In this document: positions 1-8,123 of the stretch, one piece after another
Numbering within the stretch: the stretch's first letter is position 1
Layout of the letters: each line of letters opens with the position of its first letter
The notes under the pieces: generated by a model
What the model saw: the letters and a program-made list of their open reading frames with translations, nothing else
Database searches by the model: none
What the model was told of the DNA's origin: nothing
DNA from: Chlamydomonas sphaeroides
Lineage: Eukaryota; Chlorophyta; Chlorophyceae; Chlamydomonadales; Chlamydomonadaceae
Length of the DNA: 11,964 nucleotides
Direction of reading: 5' to 3'
Assembly: GCA_001662425.1 (NCBI GenBank)
Contig: BDDC01002569.1
Span: 1-11,964, forward strand
Made by a program: the position numbers and the translations under genes

Positions 1-69
1 TGGTGAATGCGGGCGTGGTGTTGGGGTCCATCGAGGCAGTTGGGGACGTGTTGTGGGCTGGGCAGCCAT
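1..69 (+). repeat. Coding duplicate, copy A (partner at 2013-2081)
   Basis: Aligned by eye without gaps to 2013-2081, with 7 differences in 69 positions. Similarity stops abruptly at base 69. The left edge is cut by the window, so the full repeat is longer. Both copies are in the same orientation, about 2.0 kb apart. Confidence 0.8.
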
Positions 70-77
70 CACGCAAG
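1..77 (+). CDS. Partial exon of an unrecognised gene, truncated by the window edge
   Basis: The frame beginning at base 3 reads VNAGVVLGSIEAVGDVLWAG and on to about base 77, before a TGA at 81-83. It is supported mainly because a second copy of the same coding stretch occurs at 2013-2081 in an open frame, and most differences leave the protein similar (VGVVLGSIEAFGDVSWAGQP there). The product is not recognised. The sequence after base 69 differs completely from the second copy. It may belong to the same transcript as the terminal exon at 140-240, with an intron between, but I could not find a donor whose phase fits. Moderate confidence that this is or was coding; no function proposed. Confidence 0.4.
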
Positions 78-139
78 GTCTGACATGCTGGCTGCTGCGC
101 AACCTCCCTCCCCTGCAGGTGTGTAGGGCGCCCTTGCAG

Positions 140-240
140 GCGGGTTCAAATACACCCTGCGTGTGTACCGCATGGGCAAAGACGGCCAGGAGAGGTTGAT
201 TGCTTATGGACGCCCACTCCATGTAAACACCGCTTCCTAA
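140..240 (+). CDS. 3' terminal exon of an unrecognised gene
   Basis: A pyrimidine-rich stretch (cctccctcccctgcag, then cccttgcag) leads to an acceptor AG at 138-139. The following exon is open in the frame with codons at 142, 145 and so on, and ends in TAA at 238-240. Its protein is about 33 residues and looks natural: GFKYTLRVYRMGKDGQERL, then IAYGRPLHVNTAS. The mixture of charged, aromatic and small residues contrasts with the low-complexity shadow translations elsewhere. The AG at 118 is less likely because it would put an in-frame TAG at 124-126. The exon starts with two bases of a split codon, so its donor must lie in phase 1; none was convincingly found in 1-120. The family is not recognised. 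A TGTAA motif at 223-227 lies inside the exon rather than after the stop, so the polyadenylation site is unknown. Confidence 0.45.
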
Positions 241-1264
241 CAACCTAGACTTTGATGTGTAGACTCGTTCGACCTTAACTTGTGGCCCTATGGGCCTTGC
301 AGCCCTTGGCGCATGGCTGTCTCGGTGGCCGTGGCCCTGCATGCTACCATGATCCACTTCTGACACTTGCAATATCTTGACACTCTGGACGGCAGTGCTG
401 CGGGGTGTCACCTGCGATGCCCATGCCGTGGGCGGCCTCAGCCTGCCTATGCACGGGTACCTGCTATTCTGCATCTCTGCTTTGCCTCATCAACACTGGT
501 TCCACTGCTTGTGGCCGCACAGATATTATGTGGAGGTTGCAGCATGCCCTCCTTTGTGAACCTTCCAGCTGGATTTTGCCTGCACACATCAGCAACGGCA
601 TGGCACAAGTGTGGCCTGAAGATCCTGGACGCTGGACTGGTCGTGTCGTGAGGCTGGTGCTCCTGGTGTTCCGTGGCACGTGATGGCCTAATCGGTTGCT
701 CAGCAGGCATTTGGAATGGCGTGTTACAGCTTTGCCTGGGGGCATCTGCTGGGTCTACTGGTGCGTCTATTGCTGGCTTACGGCAGGAGCACGGTGTCAT
801 CGCCCTGGTGTTGGCTGGACGGGCTTGCTGGTGGTGTGGGTCTTGTCGTCCGTCCGGGGCCCTGCAGCTGCCCCGCAGCCCTGGGCGGTCGGGTGTCGCA
901 GTGTCCAAAGTGGGCGTGGTGGCAGTGCACTGTTTGTGGTTGAGAAAGTGGAGCCTTGTGGTCTGGTCTGGTGTGACGACTCTTTGGAATTCCCGTGCAT
1001 CTGTTGGCCTTTGTTGAGTAGATGATGACTTGCGGTTAGCCCCTCCCTGCCCTCCCTCATGGGAGTGCTTCGGAGGTCGGTGGGGGCACATTCCCCCGCC
1101 ATTAGCGCCATCCCTGCTTCAGCCTGCACATGCACTCTCTTTAATGCATCATACCTAGATAACTTGACATAAACATAGACTTCTGTCCATCAACCTCAGC
1201 TCTTGGTGTTGAACCTTGTGCGGCCCATTTTAGCTGGGCGCTCTAAACCCTGTGGATAGATGGC
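241..1264. other. Stretch without a supportable gene
   Basis: I see no convincing gene here. The plus strand is T/G-rich (short runs such as gtgttggctgg and gcttgctggtggtgtgggtct), so its complement is C/A-rich and stays open by composition in several frames, including 214 codons on the minus strand at 447-1091. Translations on both strands lack recognisable motifs and conflict with one another. No TGTAA is seen close after the TAA at 240. Around 1141-1240 the sequence becomes more AT-rich (taatgcatcatacctagataacttgacataaa begins near 1143), which may be intergenic. Confidence 0.5.
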
Positions 1265-1540
1265 ATGCCGGTGTCACCCGCGACCATCAGTGGCTACACC
1301 AAGACGCTGCTTAAGCGGTTTGGCTCCCCCGTGCGTGGCCATTCGCCTCATCAGCGGGGCTGCGTGATGCATGCCACAACGTTGGATTTGCTGAGGCGGC
1401 ACGGCCAGGGCCTCTGGGATGAGGCGGTGAACACCATCTGTAGGTGGGCGGGTGGCAATTGGTGACAGGTGTGTGCACCCTGCTGCGGATCTACTTGGTG
1501 CAGGTCATGGACACCTTCATTGATGGGATAGGCATGGGCA
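1265..1540 (+). pseudogene. Tyrosine recombinase-like fragment (weak)
   Basis: From the ATG at 1265 the frame reads VSPATISGYTKTLLKRFGSP, then GHSPHQRGCVMHATTLDLL, a linker, and VNTICRWAGGNW before a TGA at 1463. Moving to the next frame at about 1455 continues as LLRIYLVQVMDTFIDGI. The order of a His-Ser-x-x-x-Arg-Gly box, a helix with Ala-Thr, an Ile-x-x-x-Ala-Gly-x-Trp box, and a Tyr about 14 residues later resembles the C-terminal catalytic part of tyrosine recombinases. Known DIRS-type retrotransposons of green algae carry such an enzyme. The usual HxxR spacing is not exact here and the proposed Tyr lies beyond a frame change, so a living enzyme is unlikely. The resemblance was judged by eye only and could be chance. 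Confidence 0.25.
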
Positions 1541-2220
1541 CTGGTCGTGAGACCCAGGCTGTGGAGTGGGAGGCGAGGCATGCAGAGTTCCCGGGCCCAG
1601 ATGTGTTCCCTGTGACGCCCGAGGCAGCCAACTCCAGCACTGTGCAGCTTCCATTGTGCATGCTGTATCATGCTTGGCATGTGGGCTCTGCAAGGGTGTG
1701 GTGTTGTGGTGCTGACCAGGCCGCCACAGGGCTTATTCGGCTGGGCAAGGGCTACACCAGGCTGTACCCTGTGGACAGGTTTATGAGTGACTGGGAGCTG
1801 TTTGTGTGTGTTTTGGCCACGTATCCTGAGATGAAGGCGCACTGGCAGGTGTACCTCGCACATGGCTGGGCAGTGCGTGATCGGGCAATGACCCGTGTGC
1901 GGTGGCTTGCACAGCTGGTGTTGGTGGCTGCAGCCACGGAGCAGGGGGTGACGTTACTGAAGGAAGGGCATGAACACGGTGGTGTGGGTGGTCCCTGTGC
2001 GCATTGGGTCCCTGGAGAATGTGGGCGTGGTGCTGGGGTCCATTGAGGCGTTTGGGGACGTGTCGTGGGCTGGGCAGCCATTTGGGCTGGGCGCTCTGGG
2101 TGCGGGGTCACCTGACCGCCGCTGCCCTGTGAAGTCTACGTTGATGCTACCACGCTGCCATTGCTCCTCAGGCCAGGCCAGGGTGTCGTGGCCTGAAATG
2201 GAAAAGTGGAGCGGAGCGGA
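1444..2220 (+). pseudogene. Unrecognised mobile-element-like protein, frame-shifted
   Basis: A frame open from 1444 to 2046 gives a natural-looking protein, including DTFIDGIGMGTGRETQAVEW, then VQLPLCMLYHAWHVGSARVW, and YPEMKAHWQVYLAHGWAVRD followed by a Val/Ala-rich helix. Near 1960-1975 coding quality moves to the second frame, which continues as VGVVLGSIEAFGDVSWAGQP and on through the duplicated stretch to about WPEMEKW near 2205. One frame change therefore separates two parts of a single gene. The block YPEMKAHWQVYL with a following Trp/Arg helix is loosely reminiscent of gag-like proteins of DIRS elements, which would fit the recombinase-like piece just upstream; this is inference. The 3' end is not marked by a clear stop and runs into the 3' end of the opposing minus-strand gene. 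No function can be assigned. Confidence 0.4.
2013..2081 (+). repeat. Coding duplicate, copy B (partner at 1-69)
   Basis: Second copy of the stretch at 1-69, about 90 percent identical. It lies inside the frame-2 segment of the broken gene at 1444-2220. Directly after it (from 2082) the sequence is unrelated to that following copy A. Confidence 0.8.
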
Positions 2221-2289
2221 TGTCTGTGCCCTTGGCTGTGATGCACCATGCTGGAGCATGCTGGAGTGGATGTGGCTTGTGCAGGCGGC

Positions 2290-3030
2290 CAGGCTGCTGT
2301 TGGGGACGGACTCAAGTTGGCCGGGTCCATGTCAACCACAAAGGCCCCCGCCCCCGCCTGCACACCACCCGCAGCTGTTACAACCTGCTGCAGGCTCTCC
2401 TCGCCAATGATGGCCGCCCAGCCTTCGCCCAGCATGGGGCTGAAACATGTACATGCGCTGCACCAGACTGGCAGGCTGAAGGCCAGGTGGCCGCCATCCA
2501 GCTGGCCCTCGCAGCAGTAATGCGGCTGCACAAGGCGCCGTCAGGGTGCAGCTGGTACACGGTCTCTAGCACGGGCTCCTTGGCAACCGGAGCCACCTGC
2601 GTGAAAGACAGAGGTGTTTTGTCTGTCCCAAAGGAGATCTGGGCAACCACGAGTAACACGCACCTCCACACCAGACCGTGCTCTTGAAGCAGCCAGGTGC
2701 CAGCGGCCAGGTGCGGCACCTCCTTCTTGCACTTGCTCTCATCCACGTCCATAGCCTTCCACTAATGGCCCTGCGGCAAGACCGTGTACATAGGGGCCCA
2801 TTTGGGCAACACAATGATGTACATACTGCTTGCTCGCCTCACTCGTGAGTCCAGCATGCCCTCCAGAGGATAGCCCTCCCCTCTGCCAGAGCATGTAGCA
2901 TGAAGGGCAGATGCACGGGTGCACGTTGGGGCCGTTGAGCCAAGGCACCCTTTCCGGGATAATGCCCCTGTCGCACACCAGGGTGAAAATGAGCGACACA
3001 GTCGCTGAAGAGCAAGTGTGTGGGTCCTGC
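2290..3030 (-). pseudogene. Broken unrecognised minus-strand gene with an in-frame TAG
   Basis: Reading right to left, three frames join into one plausible protein of about 245 residues. The first part (about 3030-2890) has SLIFTLVCDRGIIPERVPWL and a Cys-x-Cys-x2-Cys cluster (CICPSC, about 2915-2898). The second part (about 2870-2540) includes MLDSRVRRASSMYIIVLPKW and, after a TAG at 2762-2764 (minus strand), MDVDESKCKKEVPHLAAGTW and ISFGTDKTPLSFTQVAPVAK. The third (about 2530-2300) includes GEGWAAIIGEESLQQVVTAA and ends near FVVDMDPANLSP. Two frame changes and one TAG stop make it a pseudogene unless introns are hidden. The plus-strand frames over the same bases are shadows. The protein family is not recognised; the Cys cluster could bind a metal. 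Its 3' end faces the plus-strand gene at 1444-2220. Confidence 0.45.
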
Positions 3031-3134
3031 ATTCTGCATTCCCACCGATGTTATGCTCTGATGCCGCACATAGCAAAAGTCAGCGCCTCCCTTGCTACTT
3101 TTAGAAAGTGGTCCTGTATTCTTGTTGGGCTTCC

Positions 3135-3217
3135 GGGGTACTCGGGCCCTGGGCTGGCGCTCTGGGGTGATTGTTGTGCCTCTGGGGTATTCAGGCCCTG
3201 GGCTGGCACTCTGGGGT
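3135..3217. repeat. Two-copy tandem repeat, period 49 bp
   Basis: ggggtactcgggccctgggc at 3135 recurs with three changes as ggggtattcaggccctgggc at 3184. The similarity runs 34 bp in each copy (3135-3168 and 3184-3217), separated by 15 bp of unrelated sequence. No further copies were seen nearby. Confidence 0.85.
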
Positions 3218-3872
3218 AAGAATCGACAAGGAGCATTACAGATGGACAAGGGGCCGCATCAGAAGCACAGCTTCCTTTGGCCCCTAAGCACACAAACACC
3301 AGTGGCAGCACTAGACAGCAGTGATCCCCAGCCCCACACACGCCGCCCCCAAAAGGGGATGCGTCCACGGATCAGCCATGCAGCGCTCATAGGCTGATCT
3401 CCACACCAGGCATCACAGCAAGACAAACCCGCTCACTCCACACCAGTACGGGCCGGGATCGGAAGCCCGGACACTGGAAAAAGAAACGGAAACACCACAA
3501 TGGGTGGGCAAGCCCATGAACAGGCTTTAGAAGTACATCAGCACAAGAAGCAGGCTGGCACAGAATGTGCAGGGGGGCACACAGCCACAGAGTCAATCGG
3601 CGGGACAGGGCCAAGGACCAATGACCCATGCATGCACACAAGACACGCACACACGAACATAACACTAGCACGCAAGCAATGAAGACACCCGACCGAGCCC
3701 AGGCAGAATCACACATCAGAGTGAGAGCTGGAGAGGGACGTAAAAGGCGGCAGGCCCACATCACCTGGGCCAACAAACCACACACCACTGTCCCCTCCCT
3801 GAGCTAGAAACGGGTGCACCACCGGCACCCCATTATCTTGATATGATGTCAAACGTGTGGCAAACACATAGA
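3218..3872. other. CA-rich stretch without a supportable gene
   Basis: The plus strand is C/A-rich (acacacgccgcccccaaaag, then many cacacaag and acacgaac runs up to about 3670). Long open frames on the minus strand (for example 3387-3788) arise from this composition and are dominated by Leu, Cys and Val with no motif. I see no splice sites or start context that would make a gene. Confidence 0.45.
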
Positions 3873-3976
3873 CTGTCACGACTTGAATGTGTGGCAGGGG
3901 TAGAACGGTGAGGCCGGCCCATCTGACACGCCTGGGGGCGCGGGGGCTCGCCCGGGTTACGGTGATGGTCACCAGG
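3873..3976 (+). repeat. Dispersed ~104-bp repeat, copy 1
   Basis: Begins ctgtcacgacttgaatgtgt and ends with gtcaccagg. It aligns with 11806-11908 in the same orientation, with about 21 substitutions and a single-base gap, roughly 79 percent identity by hand count. Best conserved is the centre, around ctgggggcgcggggg and cgcccgggtt. It has no long open frame of its own and probably represents an ageing interspersed element or an element end. Confidence 0.8.
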
Positions 3977-4284
3977 GCTAGCGGAGTGTGTCCCCAGAAG
4001 CCCCACTGTGCTCTGTGTGCCGGCGGGAGCATCAGTCACACAGTTCGTAGACCTGGTTTCACCAGATGTGAGTCCCCTGGCAACCGGTAAGGGTTAGAAT
4101 GTGCTGTGTGTTGTCTTGCTGTACGACCAAGATGGGACCGCCAGGCCAAATGCCGTGGCCCATGCGCATTCGACTATGGTCCTGCAGGCTTTCCACCGGG
4201 TGCACCCCACCCCGGTCCTAGCTGCAGAAGAAGGCCATGGCGTGTTGTTTGTGTGGGGCCAAGGGCCCGGAACTTGACAGTAGC

Positions 4285-4317
4285 CCCAGTGTAAACCTGC
4301 TTGCGGCTTACACTGGG
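4285..4317. terminator. Perfect 10-bp hairpin with TGTAA on both strands
   Basis: cccagtgtaa (4285-4294) and ttacactggg (4308-4317) are exact reverse complements around a 13-base loop. Each arm contains TGTAA as read from its own strand. TGTAA is the known chlorophyte polyadenylation signal, so the palindrome could serve as an end signal in both directions, or be the tip of an inverted-repeat element. There is no confident gene ending just before it on either strand, so its role is inferred. Confidence 0.4.
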
Positions 4318-4319
4318 TA

Positions 4320-4876
4320 GGGAAGCGGCAGCTGGGAGCCAACAACCTTGCAACGCAGAGCACATCTGCTTGTTTTTGGCTGCCTGAAATTGCCGCCCAA
4401 CCAGTTGAGTTTAAGTCCCGTTTGCATGTGGGCCGGTGCGTGCGCGGTGCTGGAAGGGACCCCACAGCAACATAGCTAATTTGCCCGCTGCCAGCACTTC
4501 TCGCGTGCTTCTTCTCACGTTTGGGCCCACGGCCGCACTCTGATATCGTGCCTGCTCAGCTGATCCCCTTCTAGAATACGAGCACTTTGCTAGAGCCTGT
4601 CACCCGCAGCGTGTCATCAGTTTTTCAGGTCCGACCAAGCAGTACGCCTGCCTCCGACCGCATACAAGAGCTTATTGGCCAAGTTCCGACGACTTAAGCA
4701 ACGTCCGACTTCTGCCTGCTCTCAGCCTGTATTGAGCTAATCTCGTTTTCGCCTTCACTCTCTTTGGACCTTTGTGCCATGAACCTCTCACGGCAAGCCA
4801 AATCTCAGCTTCAACGTTGGCTACCCACACACGCCTGAGCTTATAGAAGTATATCAATTGAGTCGTGCCTAGTGTA
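4320..4876. other. Gene-free stretch, relatively AT-rich in its second half
   Basis: No open frame of quality was found. From about 4540 the sequence becomes less GC-rich (gagcttattggccaagttcc, later gagcttatagaagtatatca near 4838). The hexamer tccgac recurs four times in 4631-4711 (near 4631, 4656, 4685 and 4707). The stretch could hold a promoter for the coding piece that starts at or after 4877, but no definite element can be named. Confidence 0.35.
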
Positions 4877-5329
4877 ATGACGCTGACACCGACGACTCGA
4901 CAACCCTCCTCCTCCTCTCTTCACCAACCTTCCTCCTCCTCTCTGTGCGTGCACGGCGTGCACCCACATTGGGAATGTCACAGCAGCTCAACCCCGCCAC
5001 ATCAAGCAGCACGACACCAGCACCAAGTATCCGCCAGGCCTGACCTGCACACGTGCTTTATCTTGTGAGCACTGTCAGCCTTCCACCACCTCCAAGCACA
5101 CCTTCAGCCACTTCCCCTCCTTCACACTCCACCTTCCCCACACCGCCAAGGGCTTCTGCCATGTGCACGTGCACTCCTGGGCCATCACCAAAGCCATGGC
5201 GCTCATGCCCCACGGCCAGCAGCACTCTACCAGCACGAAACAGATGCAGACTTCACGGGCTTCCTGCGGTACCTTGGTGAGGTGATCCAGGTTGAGGAGC
5301 CGCTCCCCCGCGAGTCCTACCGCCACTGA
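4877..5329 (+). pseudogene. Possible coding piece, frame uncertain, ends TGA at 5327
   Basis: Two adjoining segments look protein-coding. About 5100-5225 in the third frame gives FSHFPSFTLHLPHTAKGFCH and VHVHSWAITKAMALMPHG. About 5228-5329 in the second frame gives YQHETDADFTGFLRYLGEVI, then QVEEPLPRESYRH and a TGA at 5327-5329. A frame change near 5225 joins them. Upstream, the second frame is open from an ATG at 4877 (MTLTPTTRQPSSSSLHQPSS) until a TGA at 5066, while the third frame is open from about 4887, so the true 5' part is unclear. No family is recognised. It may be an exon of a host gene or a broken element gene; the lack of a single clean frame favours decay. Confidence 0.35.
4901..4944. 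repeat. Pyrimidine-rich direct repeat, period 24 bp
   Basis: caaccctcctcctcctctct at 4901-4920 recurs with one change at 4925-4944. The period is a multiple of three. It could encode QPSSSSL twice in one frame or proline runs in another, so it does not decide the reading frame. Confidence 0.8.
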
Positions 5330-5721
5330 GACAATGGACTACGTAGCTCTGTGGCACGGCGTGCTGCTTGAGCATAGCTAGACCATGCCGGCGGCATTGG
5401 TGTGAGCGTGCATTGTAGGATGCCAGTATGTGGTGCACCAGAGCGGGTTTGTGTTGTGGGTATCTTGGACGTACGGTGTGGTGTGCCGGTATGGGTCAGC
5501 AAGGCAATTGTCATCTGGGTCGGCGTGTTTGAGATGTGATGGCACAGTGTGCCTAGCGGTTAAGTGTACGGCAGGTAGCCTGCTGTGATGCAATGTGCTG
5601 CATTGTGTCTCATCCTGCTAGTGCCTCCCTGAGCTCGTCTTAAGGCCCAGGTTGTGAGGCTACATGAGGGCAGGTGCGCCCTGGTCTTCAAGTGTTTTAG
5701 ATATACCTGGCAGCGCCGGGT
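5330..5721. other. Stretch between two coding pieces, no gene seen
   Basis: Downstream of the TGA at 5327 all plus frames are quickly closed (tga, tag and taa triplets near 5378-5400 and beyond). Minus-strand open frames here are short and His/Thr-rich because of TG-rich plus-strand sequence. It may be the 3' untranslated part of the upstream piece, or the leader of the long gene beginning at 5786. Confidence 0.4.
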
Positions 5722-5770
5722 GTAAGTTGGGTCAACACGTGTGCGCTGAACCTTGAGCAAACTTTTGCAG
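5722..5770 (+). other. Possible short intron just upstream of the long gene
   Basis: A consensus donor GTAAGT at 5722-5727 is followed 43 bases later by the acceptor acttttgcag ending at 5770. The interval is 49 bases, short but possible for an intron, with ctgaac as a candidate branch site near 5746. Splicing would place the ATG at 5786 sixteen bases after the junction. The TGTAA at 5721-5725 overlaps the donor. Confidence 0.3.
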
Positions 5771-6261
5771 ATCGATTACACATCAATGGAGGGGTTAACA
5801 AACAATCCGCTCTTTGAGCAAGTTCTCTCTCTCGTCCATGATGGTCCCATCTCGTCTCGTACCCGTCACAGTCGCAACACCACAGCTGCCGCCTCACAGC
5901 TGGGTTCACGTTAGCAGCCTGCTGCCTCAGCTCGCCTCACGGTTAGCACTGCTGGTGCCAGTGCCGGTCCTTCCAGGCCTATGATTCACTCAGCTATCAC
6001 CAACACCTTCACAGCCGGTGCGCTTAATGGCTTCCAACCTCAATGGTCGGCAGGTCCAGCCCCACACATCCAGATCACCACACCTGCTGCTGATGAAGGA
6101 AGAGGATGCCTTTCCTAGCCCCTCTAATGGACCCCCAGCCGCCACCATGCTTGCAGACAAGCTAGCAGCTCTTGCCCTTCCCGCCAACTGTGCTGCTGAT
6201 CTCGGACACAAGCCCGCACCTCCTGAGGCCGCACCCGGGGCACCATCCATCAATCTGCCTT

Positions 6262-6450
6262 CTGCTCCTCACCTCAACCCATTACCTCTTGCACTTCACC
6301 TCAATCCACCACCACTTGCGCTCCCCTTGGTCCTACCGCTTGCAGCTTTATTGGATCCACTACCGCCTGCACCTCTCCTTGCTCAACCACCGCCTGCACC
6401 TCCCTTCAATCCACTACCGCCGGCACCTCCCCCGTTGGCAGCGCTGAACA
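6262..6450 (+). repeat. Degenerate proline/leucine repeats, unit about 9 residues
   Basis: In the third frame the protein cycles through blocks such as HLNPLPLAL, HLNPPPLAL, LDPLPPAP, LLAQPPPAP and PFNPLPPAP. DNA units are about 27-30 bp with words like ccactaccgcctgcacctc repeated imperfectly. It lies in the N-terminal third of the long decayed gene. Confidence 0.75.
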
Positions 6451-6458
6451 AGCAGCTT

Positions 6459-6533
6459 GCAGCCGAGCAGCCCGCAGCCAAGCAGCCCACAGCCAAGCAG
6501 CCTGTAGCCGAGCAGCATGCAGCCAAGCAGCAT
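6459..6533 (+). repeat. Five 15-bp units encoding a pentapeptide repeat
   Basis: The unit gcagccaagcagccc is repeated five times with few changes. It encodes AAEQP, AAKQP, TAKQP, VAEQH and AAKQH in the third frame. Alternating Glu/Lys with Gln suggests an extended or helical charged linker. The exact 15-bp spacing shows no indels inside the array. Confidence 0.9.
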
Positions 6534-6892
6534 GCAGCACCCCCTGTCAGCAGGCAACCACCACCTCCCTTGCCTAACGAGCTCACCGCACCTGCTCCTA
6601 ACAGTCAGTGGTACGAGTTCCCTGACCCCGGCCAACAGTGTGACTTCTCCAAACCACGGCAACACAAGCCTGGGCCCAACCAGCAGTCGAGGCAGGACAA
6701 CCGCTACGACACCAGCAGGCCCCTGTCATGCAACCGCGACTTCGGCAACGGCCAACAGCAGGGCTACGGGCAGCTGCACCACTGGCAGCCGCCCTGCAGT
6801 GGGTACTGTGAGCAGGGTTCCAATGGGCTGTCACAGGGGCAGCAGCACAGCAACCAGGGTACAGGCACCAAGGGAAGCAGGTGCACCAGGTG

Positions 6893-6931
6893 TGCATGGT
6901 GTGTGGCACGCACCACCAGCCCGACCACTGC
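6893..6931 (+). other. Zinc-knuckle-like motif CX2CX3HX4C inside the long gene
   Basis: In the second frame the residues are CMVCGTHHQPDHC, preceded by a Gln/Gly/Lys-rich segment (AAAQQPGYRHQGKQVHQV). Spacing Cys-x2-Cys-x3-His-x4-Cys is one residue shorter than the classical retroviral CX2CX4HX4C knuckle. The Gly directly after the second Cys fits known knuckles. The motif is invisible in the third frame used upstream, so a frame change lies between about 6800 and 6880; the second frame has a TGA at 6809-6811. Confidence 0.5.
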
Positions 6932-8090
6932 CCTCACCTGCTTGTGCTCCAAGGCCCGTCATAGCCTCCCCATCCTTCACGGCAGCACCCACACGCTCCT
7001 CCCTCACACTCCCTCCAGTCCTCCTCCACCTCTGTGCAGCCCCACACCTCCACCAACATCGGCTTCACACAGCCCTCCACCTTCATGACGCAGCTCGACC
7101 CTTGGGATGACTGTGACTATGATGCCAGCCCAGGCTGCTACATCTACATCAATGTGGCCTCGACATACAGCAATGGCCCCGCCTGTGATGAGCCACGGTG
7201 CATCACCTTGCCAAACTGCTCCGACAATGAGGGCAACACAGCCAATGAGGAGGCCGATCTCAGCTGCCCTGTGGCATCGTTCCACATTCCCATCCAGCCT
7301 ACCGGTGGTGTCGACAATACCCTGCTGCTGTCCATGCTGGGCAGTGCCCGGTGTCCCTGCAGTGGCATCTGCTGCCTTCCCGACAGGCCTGGTATGGAGG
7401 AGCATCAATGGCTGGCACGATTTCTGCACTAGCAACAGGAGCCAGTCATCGTCTCCTATGCCGATGGTTACACCAATGATCCTGCTGGTGTCAGTGACGC
7501 TGATGCCAGCTCAGCATCCCCAGCTGTCTGCCTGGCCCAAGCCAGCACAGAGTCACCATACCCGGCTCCGGCTTGCACCGGCCCAGCCTTTGAAGTGTTC
7601 ACCTTGACTATGGGCAGCCTGGAAGCGGCACCCACCAGCTGCATCTACTCAGATGACGATGAGCCCCTATCTGCCTTGTCACCTCTGCCGCTCCACTGGC
7701 GCCCATCAGCTTCCAGGCAGCATCCGTCCCCACCTCGATGGGGATGGCCTCCGTTCACAATGCATCACCTCTGGCAGAGGTCCCTGCACCCAGCATGGCC
7801 GTCACCATGACCCTTGAGAACCCAGCACATCAAGCAGAGGCATACAAGTTGCTGTGTAGCACCATCAAGGAAGCTGCAAGCCGGCTGCACTGCAACTGTC
7901 CACCGCCACACCTCTTCCACATGCGGCAGGCACTGAACCTCCGGCTACTAGCCTTCCAGACAACCGTGTGCCCGTGTCTCTAGCACCTGGCACTGCCATA
8001 CCCCCAAACCCGGCGGGTAAAGGGTCTGCATCGAGCAACAAACCCCTGCCACCGGTGGAAGTTTATGCAACACCCTTGCTGGTGGTGGTC

Positions 8091-8123
8091 AAGAAGAACA
8101 AGAAAGATAAGAAGAAGAAGAAG
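8091..8123 (+). other. Lysine run, possible nuclear-localisation or RNA-binding patch
   Basis: Eleven codons in the third frame read KKNKKDKKKKK, nearly all AAG. It stands about 35 codons after the frame change near 7950. Such patches are usual in nucleic-acid-binding or nuclear proteins. Function is inferred from composition only. Confidence 0.55.

Noticed and set aside
142..153. gggttcaaatac resembling a tRNA B box
   Set aside because: It lies inside a good coding exon, and no matching A box or cloverleaf arms were found around it.
447..1091. 214-codon minus-strand open frame starting at an ATG
   Set aside because: It lies in strongly TG-rich plus-strand sequence, where the CA-rich complement stays open by composition. 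The protein is Pro/Thr/Arg/Gln-rich without motifs, and overlapping frames on the other strand are open too.
3387..3788. 133-codon minus-strand open frame with hydrophobic stretches
   Set aside because: The Leu/Cys/Val-rich translation is what CA-rich DNA gives on the complementary strand; no start context, motif or neighbour supports it.
6414..6665. Leu/Cys/Gly-rich minus-strand open frames opposite the pentapeptide repeats
   Set aside because: They are shadows of the 15-bp and proline-coding repeats on the plus strand.
6018..7088. 356-codon open frame taken as a complete gene
   Set aside because: Its start at 6018 is GTG inside an already coding stretch, and its last ~90 codons are out of frame relative to the zinc-knuckle segment. 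It is one section of the longer broken gene.
7430..7438. TMV-like stop readthrough context (TAG CAA CAG)
   Set aside because: Only the CAR part of the CARYYA consensus fits, and the other TAG sites lack it, so it does not explain the pattern.
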